Source of the DNA: Aliivibrio sp. S3MY1
GTDB taxonomy: Bacteria; Pseudomonadota; Gammaproteobacteria; Enterobacterales; Vibrionaceae
DNA length: 64,000 bases
Reading direction: 5' to 3'
NCBI RefSeq assembly: GCF_028765575.1
Contig: NZ_JARACO010000004.1
Span: 146,204-210,203 of the forward strand
Shown piece by piece: positions 37,018 through 46,124 of this stretch. Position 1 is the first letter of the stretch; every line of letters starts with the position of its first letter. The translations under genes and the position numbers were made by a program. The notes beneath the pieces are model-generated. The model ran no database searches. It was not told the origin of the DNA and was given only the letters and a program-made list of their open reading frames with translations.

Positions 37018-38233
37018 GGGATTAGCGGTATGGGCTCTGTTTATTTATCTTCTTCGTCTGATTGGAATGCCTTGGAATAAGTTTACTCAAGGGTTTGCTT
37101 ATATTGGTGGCGGATCTTGGTTGCTGTTTGTATGGGCTGGTTTACTTAATTTCACGCCAATGGATCTTTCAGGCGGCTCTGTGGTGCAATCTCCACACAT
37201 TCAACTTCGCCCTGCCAGTACTCAAATTAAAGGCGTTGTGACTAAGATCCACGTTAAACCAAACCAAGAGATCACAAAGGGCCAATTAGTATATGAAATT
37301 GACGACGAACTGTATCAAATAGCACTAAATAAAGCAGAGGCCTCTTTAGAAGCAAGTCAGGTCGCCCTTGAAGTTGCAGTGCAAAATGTGAAATTGGCAC
37401 ACCAAGCTATTACCGCATCAGAAAGCGATATCGTGGTTAGCCAAAAACAAATTGAAGCAAAAAACCAAGATTTGAAATACAAAAAACTCACACTGCAACG
37501 CTATATTAAGCAAAACAGTAAAGTAAAAAATACCATTACGCAAAGTACCTTAGATGAGCAAGGCACCTTGGTATCAATTGGTGAAATCGAAGTGGCAAGT
37601 GCAGTTGCTCAGCTTGATAAAGCGAAACTTGCTCATGAGAAAGCACTGCTTGATTTTGATAATGCAAAGTTAGGTGTAAAAGCCAAAGAAAGTGAGCTCG
37701 CAAGTGCAAAAGAAACTGTCGCTCAAGCACAATGGAACTTAGACAACACCAAAGTCTATGCCCCTGCGGATGGCTACGTGACCAACTTTATTCTGCGTGA
37801 AGGTCAATATATTGGTACGGTTCCTCGTATGCAAATGTATACCAATGAGAAGTACGTATTGATGCGAGTAAACCACCAAGCAATACGTAATGTAACGATT
37901 GGTCGCCCTGCTGAGTTCTCTAGTGCGGTTTACCCTGGAAAAGTATTTATTGCAGAAGTGGAAGGTATTGTTGAAGCGACAGGTGAAGCACAAGGTAATC
38001 TATTAGGTCGAGAAACTAATGTACGCCAAACCACTGGTTTAAACGTCAATAACAAACACCACTTTGTGCGTTTAAAACTGCAAGAAGATCAAGGTTATGA
38101 TATTCCTGTGGGTTCAGTAGGTTTAGCGTGGATCTCTGGTGAAAAACCAATTGGCTTTATGGCTTTCTTAGATGTTATTCGCGGGATTATTATCCGTATG
38201 AAATCGCAAATTTACTTCTTTTATTCATTGTAA
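37010..38233 (+). CDS. HlyD-family membrane-fusion protein (YiaV/YibH-like)
   Basis: The 407-residue periplasmic adaptor has N-terminal membrane helices (about 1-45), a barrel-sandwich split by a long coiled coil (about 100-235, with repeated QIEAK, AKLAHEKALL and ESELASAKET), the second lipoyl half NTKVYAPADGYVTNFILREGQ and a beta-barrel region. These adaptors normally couple an inner-membrane pump to an outer-membrane channel. Here the only partner encoded alongside is the small two-helix protein, as in E. coli YiaVW. It ends at a terminator. Confidence 0.87.
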   Translation: MLEGLAVWALFIYLLRLIGMPWNKFTQGFAYIGGGSWLLFVWAGLLNFTPMDLSGGSVVQSPHIQLRPASTQIKGVVTKIHVKPNQEITKGQLVYEIDDELYQIALNKAEASLEASQVALEVAVQNVKLAHQAITASESDIVVSQKQIEAKNQDLKYKKLTLQRYIKQNSKVKNTITQSTLDEQGTLVSIGEIEVASAVAQLDKAKLAHEKALLDFDNAKLGVKAKESELASAKETVAQAQWNLDNTKVYAPADGYVTNFILREGQYIGTVPRMQMYTNEKYVLMRVNHQAIRNVTIGRPAEFSSAVYPGKVFIAEVEGIVEATGEAQGNLLGRETNVRQTTGLNVNNKHHFVRLKLQEDQGYDIPVGSVGLAWISGEKPIGFMAFLDVIRGIIIRMKSQIYFFYSL

Positions 38234-38242
38234 TCATTTATA

Positions 38243-38292
38243 CCAATCTACATAAGCAATTATCTGAACAACGACTTATCCAGAATGGTATT
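38243..38292. repeat. Possible small dispersed element with inverted ends
   Basis: The stretch begins with TACCAAT and ends with a related inverted ATGGTA, and has no coding frame. A similar layout (TACCAAT ... ATTGATA) occurs after the M14 gene near 14025-14093. Such elements are common between vibrio genes, but only two weak examples are visible here. Confidence 0.3.
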
Positions 38293-38301
38293 AGATATTT
38301 T

Positions 38302-38340
38302 AGCCCTACAGTTCACTTTCTCGAACTATGGGGCTTTTTT
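38302..38340 (+). terminator. Terminator after HlyD gene
   Basis: AGCCCTACAGTTC pairs with GAACTATGGGGCT (one mismatch, one wobble), followed by TTTTTT. Confidence 0.75.
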
Positions 38341-38387
38341 ATACTTCTGCTTTTTTCGTCGTCAACTTATCTGAAAATCCGCTGTAA

Positions 38388-39182
38388 TTAATTCAATGTC
38401 TCTTTAATTTCATCTGAACTAAAACCATGAGAATACAAATAAGCATAAGCTTTGCTTTTGTCTTTTGAATTACTTAAATCAAAGCGCTTTTTGTCTAATC
38501 GTAATTGGCAGTTTTCATAAAAATCAATCGAACCGTCCATTTCTAGTTTTTCAATTTCTTCATCAAAAGTAGAAATATCGATCAGCTTTTGTTGTAGCTC
38601 TCGCTTGATCACCGACTTACCTTTTAACTTGCGAGCAAGCTTTTCAATCTCTTTAACGAGATCCGCTTTATCGGCTTTGATTTGCATTTTAGAAGGCAGT
38701 GCAGAAGCAACAGGGTGAGATTTGATTGCCTCACGAACATCTGATGATTTAAAACCATATTTAGTGAGCGTGGCATAAAGTTTATCACTCGATAATGAGC
38801 CTAAATTCATATTCGCTAATCGGTTATTCAATAACGTTATTTCACACACTTCATCGCGATTAGATACATAGGCAATCGCTTCATTAACAATGGATTCATT
38901 AATGCCTTTCTCTCTCAATTTAGACAGAATAAATTGACTGCCCTTCTCGCCACTAAACGCCATTTCAACAAAGTTAATGGCAAAATTTTTGTCTGATTTT
39001 AAATAACCACGCTCAATTAAGTCATTGAGAACCGTATCAATCCACTCTTGGTTATCTGTTTTAGCGACCAGCTTCTTTCTTAATTCATCAATGGTCCGAT
39101 CTTTGGCTTCAAGATGATAAAAAGCACTGCCGTAGACATTATCAATCGTTTTTGCTGGCTTTACAGGGCGTTGACTGAACAT
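38388..39182 (-). CDS. Elongated RecX-like protein
   Basis: The 264-residue protein has a RecX-like N-terminal half: YGSAFYHLEAKDRTIDELRKKL, then VLNDLIERGYLKSDKNFAI, and GSQFILSKLREKGI. RecX proteins inhibit RecA through such three-helix repeats. Usual RecX is about 150 residues; here the C-terminal half adds further repeat-like segments, with YGFKSSDVREAI and later HGFSSDEIKETL closing the chain. The start is taken at 39182 after a clear AGAGG; eleven upstream in-frame residues are less likely. recA is not adjacent. It may be a true RecX or a paralogue with another partner. Confidence 0.75.
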   Translation of the reverse strand: MFSQRPVKPAKTIDNVYGSAFYHLEAKDRTIDELRKKLVAKTDNQEWIDTVLNDLIERGYLKSDKNFAINFVEMAFSGEKGSQFILSKLREKGINESIVNEAIAYVSNRDEVCEITLLNNRLANMNLGSLSSDKLYATLTKYGFKSSDVREAIKSHPVASALPSKMQIKADKADLVKEIEKLARKLKGKSVIKRELQQKLIDISTFDEEIEKLEMDGSIDFYENCQLRLDKKRFDLSNSKDKSKAYAYLYSHGFSSDEIKETLN

Positions 39183-39397
39183 GGTAACCTCTGATTTGAT
39201 GGTGCTAACAAGCACTGAATCTAACGTATCTCACGCTAAGATGCTATTAATTACGTACATCGAGTAACTAAACAGTACCTTTACATTGTTTTGCAACGAT
39301 ACTTACTAAGGCCTCTCTTCCATTTTCTTTCTTTATGGAACTTATCATGGTATTTCTACTCAATAGTACTAAGTAATTCAATAATGTAAGGCACAGA

Positions 39398-40114
39398 ATG
39401 ACTTCTCTTGTTCATGTAAGAAATGTCTCAAAACACTATTCAGACTCAAATAAAAACCAACAAGCATTAAGTGATATCAGTTTTGATTTAAAAGCAGGAC
39501 AAGTTCTCGGCTTACTTGGGCATAACGGTGCGGGAAAATCGACACTGATAAATGCTCTGTTGGGTGCTCATCGTTATGAGGGAGAGATCAGAGTGAATGG
39601 TCTGCACCCTATCGATCAACACGCCAAATTAATGCAGCATTTAGCCTACATTTCTGATGTCAATGTGTTACCTGAATGGATGAGTGTAAAACAACTTTTA
39701 AACTATACCTCAGGAGTTCACCCAAGCTTTGATAGTAATAAAGCGGCTTCTGTATTAAGTAACACCAATATCAAATTAAATAGCAAAATAAGCTCACTAT
39801 CAAAAGGCATGAAGGTACAAGTCCATCTATCGATAGTCATCGCAACCAATACTAACGTTCTGATCTTAGATGAGCCTACCTTAGGGTTAGATTTATTATA
39901 TCGTGATACGTTTTATCAGCACTTAACAACTTGGTTTAATGCAGGAGAGCGCTGTTTAATTATCGCAAGTCATGAAGTGGCTGAAATTGAGCATCTATTG
40001 ACGGATGTATTGATCTTAAAACACGGTAAATGTGTAAAGAAAGAGACCATGAATAACATACCTCAAGGCACATTAGCTAAACTCTTTATTGCCCTTCAAA
40101 AGGAATCTATTTAA
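39398..40114 (+). CDS. ABC transporter ATP-binding protein
   Basis: The 238-residue ATPase has Walker A GHNGAGKST, signature SKGMKVQVHLSI in place of the usual LSGGQ, Walker B LILDEPTLGLD and the switch His in ASHEV. The degenerate signature with SKGM is usual for the YtrB/NatA-type exporter branch. It forms a unit with the permease, whose start codon overlaps its stop (TAATG). The substrate is unknown. Confidence 0.9.
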   Translation: MTSLVHVRNVSKHYSDSNKNQQALSDISFDLKAGQVLGLLGHNGAGKSTLINALLGAHRYEGEIRVNGLHPIDQHAKLMQHLAYISDVNVLPEWMSVKQLLNYTSGVHPSFDSNKAASVLSNTNIKLNSKISSLSKGMKVQVHLSIVIATNTNVLILDEPTLGLDLLYRDTFYQHLTTWFNAGERCLIIASHEVAEIEHLLTDVLILKHGKCVKKETMNNIPQGTLAKLFIALQKESI

Positions 40115-40986
40115 TGCGTCCATCATTATATATGCTTGAAAAAGAGCTTATTGAACACAAAACGATTACTCGTGTTCCTCTGTTTATTCTTCTTTGTGGT
40201 GCGGTACTTTTCATTAGCTTAATAATGAATACTAGCCTACAAGATAATGTATTTATTTCCGTCGAGACTCAGGGGGACTTCACCCCATTTAGCGCTGAGT
40301 TTTCAAACGATCTACAGCTCGCATTAAGCTTTATGGTTGGTATTTTATCATTAGCTCTCACAACAACTTATCTTTCAAAAACATTACGAAAAGAGCGTAA
40401 TGAAGGCAGCTCTGCATTTTGGCGCAGCATGCCAATCTCAAGCCAATATACGCACGCGGTAAAACTGGCTTTTGGCTTAATGGTAATTCCATTGATTTTT
40501 TCTGCATTGGTACTTATCGCCAATCTATTCTTTTGGATTATTAGCCTATCAAGTGACACTGTATTAGTGATGCTTCATGAACACACCTCCTTTATGTCAG
40601 TGATTACCAATTGGCTACAATTTATGGGAAGAATGCTACTGGTTAGCGTGGTTATGTTGCCTATTGCAGGGTTAGTTTTAGCGGTATCTCAAGTCAGTAA
40701 TTCACCTTTAATCATCTTACTATTAGGCGGTTATGCATTGAAACTGCTGTCAACTTGGGTACTAAACTGGGATGGTATTGCCGTATTTCTCACTCATATG
40801 TATAAGATCCCAACCACAATTTTACTCTCTTCAGATCCTTTGATGAGTTTTTCACAAGCAGGGATTGGATTCTTAAGTTTATATAGTTTACTTGGTGCTA
40901 TTTCATTGTTTATTAGTATCTCTTTGTATCGAACTACTGAGATATCTTGGCAATCGCTAAACCCACGTTGGTTGTTTAATAAGTAA
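40114..40986 (+). CDS. ABC-2-type membrane permease
   Basis: The 290-residue protein has about six membrane helices and a large loop after the first (residues 40-70). It carries the LSKTLRKERNEGSSAFWRSMP motif usual in ABC-2 exporter permeases of gamma-proteobacteria. It is coupled to the ATPase gene and ends at a strong terminator. The two would form a homodimeric exporter with the ATPase. No regulator of the usual GntR type is adjacent. Confidence 0.85.
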   Translation: MRPSLYMLEKELIEHKTITRVPLFILLCGAVLFISLIMNTSLQDNVFISVETQGDFTPFSAEFSNDLQLALSFMVGILSLALTTTYLSKTLRKERNEGSSAFWRSMPISSQYTHAVKLAFGLMVIPLIFSALVLIANLFFWIISLSSDTVLVMLHEHTSFMSVITNWLQFMGRMLLVSVVMLPIAGLVLAVSQVSNSPLIILLLGGYALKLLSTWVLNWDGIAVFLTHMYKIPTTILLSSDPLMSFSQAGIGFLSLYSLLGAISLFISISLYRTTEISWQSLNPRWLFNK

Positions 40987-41007
40987 CGTTTCTTTCCCTC
41001 ATAAAAT

Positions 41008-41036
41008 AAAAAGGAGATCTTATGATCTCCTTTTTT
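41008..41036. terminator. Bidirectional terminator
   Basis: AAAAAGGAGATC and GATCTCCTTTTTT form a perfect stem with a 4-base loop between the ABC permease and the convergent CorC-like gene. Confidence 0.9.
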
Positions 41037-41061
41037 ATATGACATTAACTCTTAATAAGAA

Positions 41062-42348
41062 TTACGACTCAGCTTGAATAACTCGCACTTTACTTGCCTT
41101 GTTATTATCAATTGAAAGAACTTCAAAATTCCAATCTTGGTACTGAACAGAGTCGCCTACCATAGGGACATTCGTTGTTAACCACATGAACATTCCTGTT
41201 AGCGTTTGATAATCCGCTTCTTTTTCTTCAGGTAAAGAGTCTAAATTTAAGGTATCTTTCAAAACAGTCGTCGGGATAGAACCATCAAGTAACCATTCCG
41301 TTTCAGATACTTTTTCAGTCCACGAATTATTTGGGTTTTCAGATTTAAATTCTCCGGCTAATGCCTCAAGTAAATCTTTTTGAGTCACGATACCTTGAGC
41401 GTCACCGTATTCATCAACAACCAGCACAATCTCATCACCCGTCGTTTTCAACAACTCAAGCAGTTCACTACCAAATTTATTTTCTAAGATCGTTACGCAT
41501 GGTAATAAATTACGCATTAACCATTTAGTTCTATGCTCTTGATGTGCCGCTTTCAATAAGAATCGAGCCGTTGTAAACCCAAGAACATTATCCATTCCAC
41601 CACGAGTCACTGGATAAATTGAATAATCTGAACGTAATAATTTGGGTAAATTTTCATCCCATGATTGTTCAGTATCAAAATAAACAAGTTCACTTCTTGG
41701 CGTCATTAAGGATGCGACTTTTCGATCATCTAATTGGAAAATATTACGCACCATTATGTGTTCTTTTTTCTCAATCACCCCTTGCTCAGAACCTTCATGT
41801 AACAGTGCATGGATATCATCTTCCGTAATAGACGTTCCATCTTGATTTGAGCGCCCAAGCAAGCGCAGCAAAGCATCCGTAGAGATCGAAAGTAAGAAAA
41901 CAAAAGGTCTAGAAATAGACGCTAACACACTAATTAACGGTGCAATAAGTGTAGATATACGCTCAGCATGGAATTGTGCTATACGTTTTGGTACTAATTC
42001 ACCAACAACAATAGAAACGTACGTAATGACAACAACTGTAGAGATCGTTGATATGGTTGGCGCTATCGTTACAGGAACACCTAGTGATATGATCAATTCT
42101 GATATTGGCCCAGCGAGTGCAGCTTCGCCTAAAATACCATTAAGAATACCAATGACGGTAATACCTATCTGCACAGTAGATAGAAACTGTGTTGGCTCTT
42201 CAGCCAGTTTTATTGCTTTAGCCGCAGATGAACTGCCTTCTGCCGCTAATTTTTGTAATCGACTCTTTTTTGCTGTCATGAGTGCAATTTCAGACATAGC
42301 AAACACACCATTAATCACAATTAAAAAAAGTAAAATGGCAATATCCAA
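41062..42348 (-). CDS. CNNM/CorC-type membrane protein (YtfL-like)
   Basis: The 428-residue protein has a DUF21 membrane domain (GVFAMSEIALMTAKKSR, EEPTQFLSTVQIGITVIGIL), a CBS pair (about 195-320, with LMTPRSELVYFD and VDEYGDAQGIVTQKDLL) and a C-terminal CorC/HlyC domain. Relatives are linked to magnesium/cobalt or polyamine handling. TTG 42348 is chosen as start because GAGG lies 6 bases upstream and the N-terminus then matches YtfL; an ATG 14 codons earlier lacks a ribosome site. It is a single gene. Confidence 0.85.
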   Translation of the reverse strand: MDIAILLFLIVINGVFAMSEIALMTAKKSRLQKLAAEGSSSAAKAIKLAEEPTQFLSTVQIGITVIGILNGILGEAALAGPISELIISLGVPVTIAPTISTISTVVVITYVSIVVGELVPKRIAQFHAERISTLIAPLISVLASISRPFVFLLSISTDALLRLLGRSNQDGTSITEDDIHALLHEGSEQGVIEKKEHIMVRNIFQLDDRKVASLMTPRSELVYFDTEQSWDENLPKLLRSDYSIYPVTRGGMDNVLGFTTARFLLKAAHQEHRTKWLMRNLLPCVTILENKFGSELLELLKTTGDEIVLVVDEYGDAQGIVTQKDLLEALAGEFKSENPNNSWTEKVSETEWLLDGSIPTTVLKDTLNLDSLPEEKEADYQTLTGMFMWLTTNVPMVGDSVQYQDWNFEVLSIDNNKASKVRVIQAES

Positions 42349-42535
42349 TGTAAACCTCGAATTAATAAAATAATAAAAAGCAGCACACATGCGCTGCTAT
42401 TAAATACTCTTATATGCCTGATTTATAAATACGTCAATAGCTATATTTTCCCAATCTAAACCAAATGTTAATAAATAAATACATGCTTACAAACTGTTTC
42501 ATCTTTTCGTTAGATAAAGCTTGAATGCATGGGTT

Positions 42536-43906
42536 TTAATGGCTCATTACTGATGTCGATGCTATCGGTAATGGTTTTATCAACTTCTGAGCTTTCAAAT
42601 GGCCCCATACCATTGGGGTAATACAAATAATCAAAGCAATATTAGAGATAGGCATCGCTAGCCAAACGCCATCAATTCCAAACCATTTTGGAAGTATCAG
42701 TAAGAAAGGCAATTGAATAATAATATTACTCATCGAGATCACCATTGCTTTTTTACCTTCATTCACCGATAAGAAGTAGATAGTAACCAGTACAATAATT
42801 CCGTCTAAGAACATAGCAAACAGGTGATAACGAATACCCACAATGGTTTCTGCAATTAACGATTGATCACCATTGGTAAATAAAGCAGTTGTTAATTCTG
42901 GTGAAATATTTAATATCGCAACCCATCCAACCCCTGTTATCGTCACCCATTTAAGTGCCAATTTAAAGATTTGATATACCTTCTTATTTTCTTTCGCACC
43001 AAAATAATAACTAATCGGTGGCTGAGCACCTTCCGCTATACCTTGAGCAAGAAGGTAATACAGCATAAATAAGTAGCCTACAATGGCATAAGCACCAACA
43101 GTCGTCGCCGAACCATAATGCATCATTAACGCATTATGCATTGCCACTACAAAGCTACCATACATATACATCACTAATGCCGATGAGCCTAGCGCTAAAG
43201 ACTGCTTTGCTTTATTACGCGAGAACAGGACTTCTTTAAAAGATAATTGAATGCTTGAGCGCTTAGTAAAGAAATAACTGATACCAAGTATCGTCACAAC
43301 AGCTTGAGCAAGAAGTGTTGCTAAAGCCGCTCCTGATAAACCTAACCCCATGACACCAATAAACACATAATCTAGTACTATATTTATTAATGCACCGACA
43401 ACTAATAGAAAAGTTGCCACATTTGGTGATTCATCATTTCTGACTAACATCGGCAACGCTGTCGCACAGGCTGTAAAAAAACCACCAAAGATTAGTACAT
43501 TGATGTAATCCATTGCATAAGCAAAATTCTGGCCTTCAGCGCCTTGTGCAGACAAAATATCTTTAGCGAATAAAACGATAAAGAAGATAGCTATCGCACT
43601 TAAAATAGCTAATAGCCAAAAACCCGTAGTAAGCGCTACTTTTGTTTTTTCTAACTTATTTTCACCACGATAAATAGACATAACACTGCCTGTGCCCATG
43701 CCTATCATGACGCCTATTGCGCCTAACACACAAATAGCAGGCCATGCCATGTTTATGCCCGCAAGACCTTCAAAGCCAATATAGTGACCAACAAAGATCC
43801 CGTCGATAATTTGATACAGTCCACTCACCACCATTGCTGCGATAGAAGGGATGGCATAACGCCAAAAAGTACGTGTGATGGATGAATCTGCATGAAATGT
43901 TGTCAT
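42536..43906 (-). CDS. MATE-family efflux transporter
   Basis: This is a twelve-helix MATE transporter of 456 residues. It has FWRYAIPSIAAMVVSGLYQIIDGIFVG at the N-terminus, MLVRNDESPN before the second repeat, and GAQPPISYYFGAKE in the C-terminal half, all typical of the DinF/MepA-like branch. It would export drugs or cationic metabolites using sodium or proton gradients. A good site (GAGG) precedes the ATG. It stands alone, divergent from the dCMP deaminase. Confidence 0.92.
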   Translation of the reverse strand: MTTFHADSSITRTFWRYAIPSIAAMVVSGLYQIIDGIFVGHYIGFEGLAGINMAWPAICVLGAIGVMIGMGTGSVMSIYRGENKLEKTKVALTTGFWLLAILSAIAIFFIVLFAKDILSAQGAEGQNFAYAMDYINVLIFGGFFTACATALPMLVRNDESPNVATFLLVVGALINIVLDYVFIGVMGLGLSGAALATLLAQAVVTILGISYFFTKRSSIQLSFKEVLFSRNKAKQSLALGSSALVMYMYGSFVVAMHNALMMHYGSATTVGAYAIVGYLFMLYYLLAQGIAEGAQPPISYYFGAKENKKVYQIFKLALKWVTITGVGWVAILNISPELTTALFTNGDQSLIAETIVGIRYHLFAMFLDGIIVLVTIYFLSVNEGKKAMVISMSNIIIQLPFLLILPKWFGIDGVWLAMPISNIALIICITPMVWGHLKAQKLIKPLPIASTSVMSH

Positions 43907-44111
43907 AATTTACCTCGGTAACAACAAAGAATTGCGGCGAGTATATAGCAGAAATAATGATTGAAATAGTTAGTATCTATCCGTTTTTGAGATAGATTGG
44001 CCGTGATTAGAACGGATTATTGCTTTACGCTTATTGACTCTCACAAATGGTGTTATAAGCTTATGAAATAGATATAATTATTCGATATATTCAGTAACAA
44101 AGGGCAGTATT

Positions 44112-44555
44112 ATGGTTTCTAAATGGGCAAAACGATTTTTCCAAATGGCAGAATTAGTCGGTTCGTGGAGTAAAGACCCATCAACACAAGTTGGTGCCGT
44201 CATAACCAAACACAACCGTATTGTGTCAGTTGGGTTTAATGGCTATCCACACGGGGTATCTGACAGTGCTGATACTGATGAGCGAGAACTTAAATACTTA
44301 AAAACACTTCACGCTGAAGAGAATGCAATTTTGTTTGCTAAGCGAGATTTAGAAGGCTGTGATATTTGGGTTACTCATTTTCCTTGCCCTAATTGCGCAG
44401 CGAAAATCATTCAAACCGATATTTCAAAAGTATATTGCCCTGAGCAGACCGAAGATTTTTTATCTCGTTGGGGTGAGAAGATCCAAATAAGCCAAGATAT
44501 GTTTGCTCAAGCTGGTGTCGAGGTGACATGGTTGCCATTGGACGAACTGAAATAA
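44112..44555 (+). CDS. Deoxycytidylate deaminase
   Basis: The 147-residue zinc deaminase has the catalytic motif HAEENAILFA with proton-shuttle Glu and first zinc His, and PCPNCAAKII with the two Cys ligands. The N-terminal SWSKDPSTQVGAVI and GFNGYPHG fit dCMP deaminase (ComEB-like), which makes dUMP for thymidylate synthesis. The length matches. It is a monocistronic gene on the plus strand. Confidence 0.92.
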   Translation: MVSKWAKRFFQMAELVGSWSKDPSTQVGAVITKHNRIVSVGFNGYPHGVSDSADTDERELKYLKTLHAEENAILFAKRDLEGCDIWVTHFPCPNCAAKIIQTDISKVYCPEQTEDFLSRWGEKIQISQDMFAQAGVEVTWLPLDELK

Positions 44556-44567
44556 TCTAACGTATTA

Positions 44568-44614
44568 ACATATTCTCTCTTGATTACAGTGATAACAATC
44601 AAGAGAGAATATGT
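44568..44614. repeat. 18-bp perfect inverted repeat between convergent genes
   Basis: ACATATTCTCTCTTGATT (44568-44585) and AATCAAGAGAGAATATGT (44597-44614) are exact complements around an 11-base loop. It can act as a transcript barrier for both genes, but has no T run on either side, unlike the other terminators here. Confidence 0.85.
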
Positions 44615-44621
44615 TATCTCA

Positions 44622-45476
44622 CTACGCTTTTTTATCGACTTCTTTTGGAAAGCGTTCGTGATAAAGTTCCATAAAGTCTTGTCGAATTAATTGCTCTAAA
44701 TGCGATGCTTTTTCGGTCGGACAAAATATCATGTAATGCATTTTTTGATCACCCAACGACGTCGTTGAGATATGAATATGGGGCTCTGAACCAGGAAGAT
44801 CGACCCCTGCATGCTTTTCTATTACACTGTTATAGCGCCTTGCTACATCAATAAACTCCTCACAATGGGCGTCTATCTTAGCTAATAAATCTGGTAACAT
44901 TGGATATAAGTTGTCAAACTCTCTCACACAGATAGAAAACTTATGATAAACATAACGCTTCATGAAGTTGAGATTTTTTACCGGGAAAGTAAAGAACATA
45001 CTATTGGGAAGAGTGGCTGTTTTTCCGGTGTAACCATATTGCCCATGATGCAAGTCGATCTCTTGAATAACGGTTGCCATCATATTGTGTTCAATGACTT
45101 CACCACACAATGTTCCAACTTCTATCCAATCACCGATCCTAAATGAACGCGAACTCGCACGTTGAATTGAACCGGTAAAACAAAGAATAATCTCTTTAGA
45201 GGCAACAACTAGCGCAACAGCAATCGCCGTAACTGATAAAGCAAATTCATTAATCTCTGATTGCCAAAGAATAAATAAAATAATAACAATGAGAGTGAAT
45301 GAGCCATTCTTTGTTCGGGAGATCCATTTTCGCTGATCTTCGGTTAAAAAATGAATATCACCTCTAATTCTCTTAACCGCATAATGACGCAATAAAAAGA
45401 TAAAGCTAATAATCAACACACTAAAAATCATTTTATGTGTTAATAAAAAATCTATGACTAATAACAGTCTATCCAC
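44622..45476 (-). CDS. MscS-family mechanosensitive channel
   Basis: The 284-residue channel-like protein has two or three N-terminal membrane helices (from LLVIDFLLTHKMIFSVLIISF). The MscS pore helix region follows with ALSVTAIAVALVVASKEIILCFTG, and then the beta domain starts with FRIGDWIEVG and CGEVIEHNMMATVI. The cytoplasmic cage region is short and unusual. It probably releases solutes on hypo-osmotic shock. AAGAGG precedes ATG 45476. Confidence 0.88.
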   Translation of the reverse strand: MDRLLLVIDFLLTHKMIFSVLIISFIFLLRHYAVKRIRGDIHFLTEDQRKWISRTKNGSFTLIVIILFILWQSEINEFALSVTAIAVALVVASKEIILCFTGSIQRASSRSFRIGDWIEVGTLCGEVIEHNMMATVIQEIDLHHGQYGYTGKTATLPNSMFFTFPVKNLNFMKRYVYHKFSICVREFDNLYPMLPDLLAKIDAHCEEFIDVARRYNSVIEKHAGVDLPGSEPHIHISTTSLGDQKMHYMIFCPTEKASHLEQLIRQDFMELYHERFPKEVDKKA

Positions 45477-45612
45477 GTCTACCTCTTCTATTATTTACCG
45501 CTGCTTTCTTAAATCAACGGTAAATATCCCATAGGTTAGCGAGAATTTCATCCTTATTGCTCTATTTCCTCGAACTTAATTCACTTTACCCTAACAACTC
45601 CACCTCGATTGG

Positions 45613-45807
45613 CTAATAATTCGTCACGTCGGAGTATTCTCCTTCAATAATTTTTGATTTTTTGTCTTTCGAACAATCCATTTTTTGGCTCTGTGTTTTT
45701 GACATAATAAAACCAACAATGCTCAATCCAATAGCAAAAAACAGACCTGAAATAAGAACAAAAAAACCAACAAACAAAGCGACGATTGTTGCAAATAACT
45801 GTTTCAT
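45613..45807 (-). CDS. Small membrane protein, unknown
   Basis: The 64-residue product has a long hydrophobic N-terminal stretch (LFATIVALFVGFFVLISGLFFAIGLSIVGFI), long enough for a hairpin or one tilted helix, and a polar tail with Lys/Asp and IIEGEYSDVTNY. GAGAGAG precedes the ATG at good distance. I do not recognise the family. It lies upstream of the MscS gene on the same strand, 136 bases away. Confidence 0.6.
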   Translation of the reverse strand: MKQLFATIVALFVGFFVLISGLFFAIGLSIVGFIMSKTQSQKMDCSKDKKSKIIEGEYSDVTNY

Positions 45808-46124
45808 ATTTTTACTCTCTCTATAAATGAAGTCTCACTCTATCAGCTCATTTCTGAATAGAAGATGAACAACACTGTCTAGATAAAAAAGGCTCAACAA
45901 ATAATTAATCTATTAAAAATAACAAAATACAACTTTAAACAACAAATCAACATAAAATTCTACAATTTCAGATAGATCACAAAATAATAATCTTAATATA
46001 TAGAATTTTACTTTTAGAAATAGTTATTGATACGTATCAAATCCTACAAGCCAGATTAACGCACAATACCACTAAATAGTTAACCACTTACAATTTCTAA
46101 TCTTAACTTTAAAACGAGGTAATT
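45808..46124. other. Intergenic promoter region with FNR site
   Basis: These 317 A/T-rich bases carry no credible gene. They hold the promoter of the small membrane protein and that of the yjiH-yjiG-M20 operon, with the exact FNR site listed separately. Confidence 0.6.
46027..46040. promoter_or_regulatory. Exact FNR consensus site
   Basis: TTGATACGTATCAA is a perfect TTGATnnnnATCAA palindrome, 84 bases upstream of the first gene of the operon. FNR would activate or repress under oxygen limitation. Confidence 0.75.
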
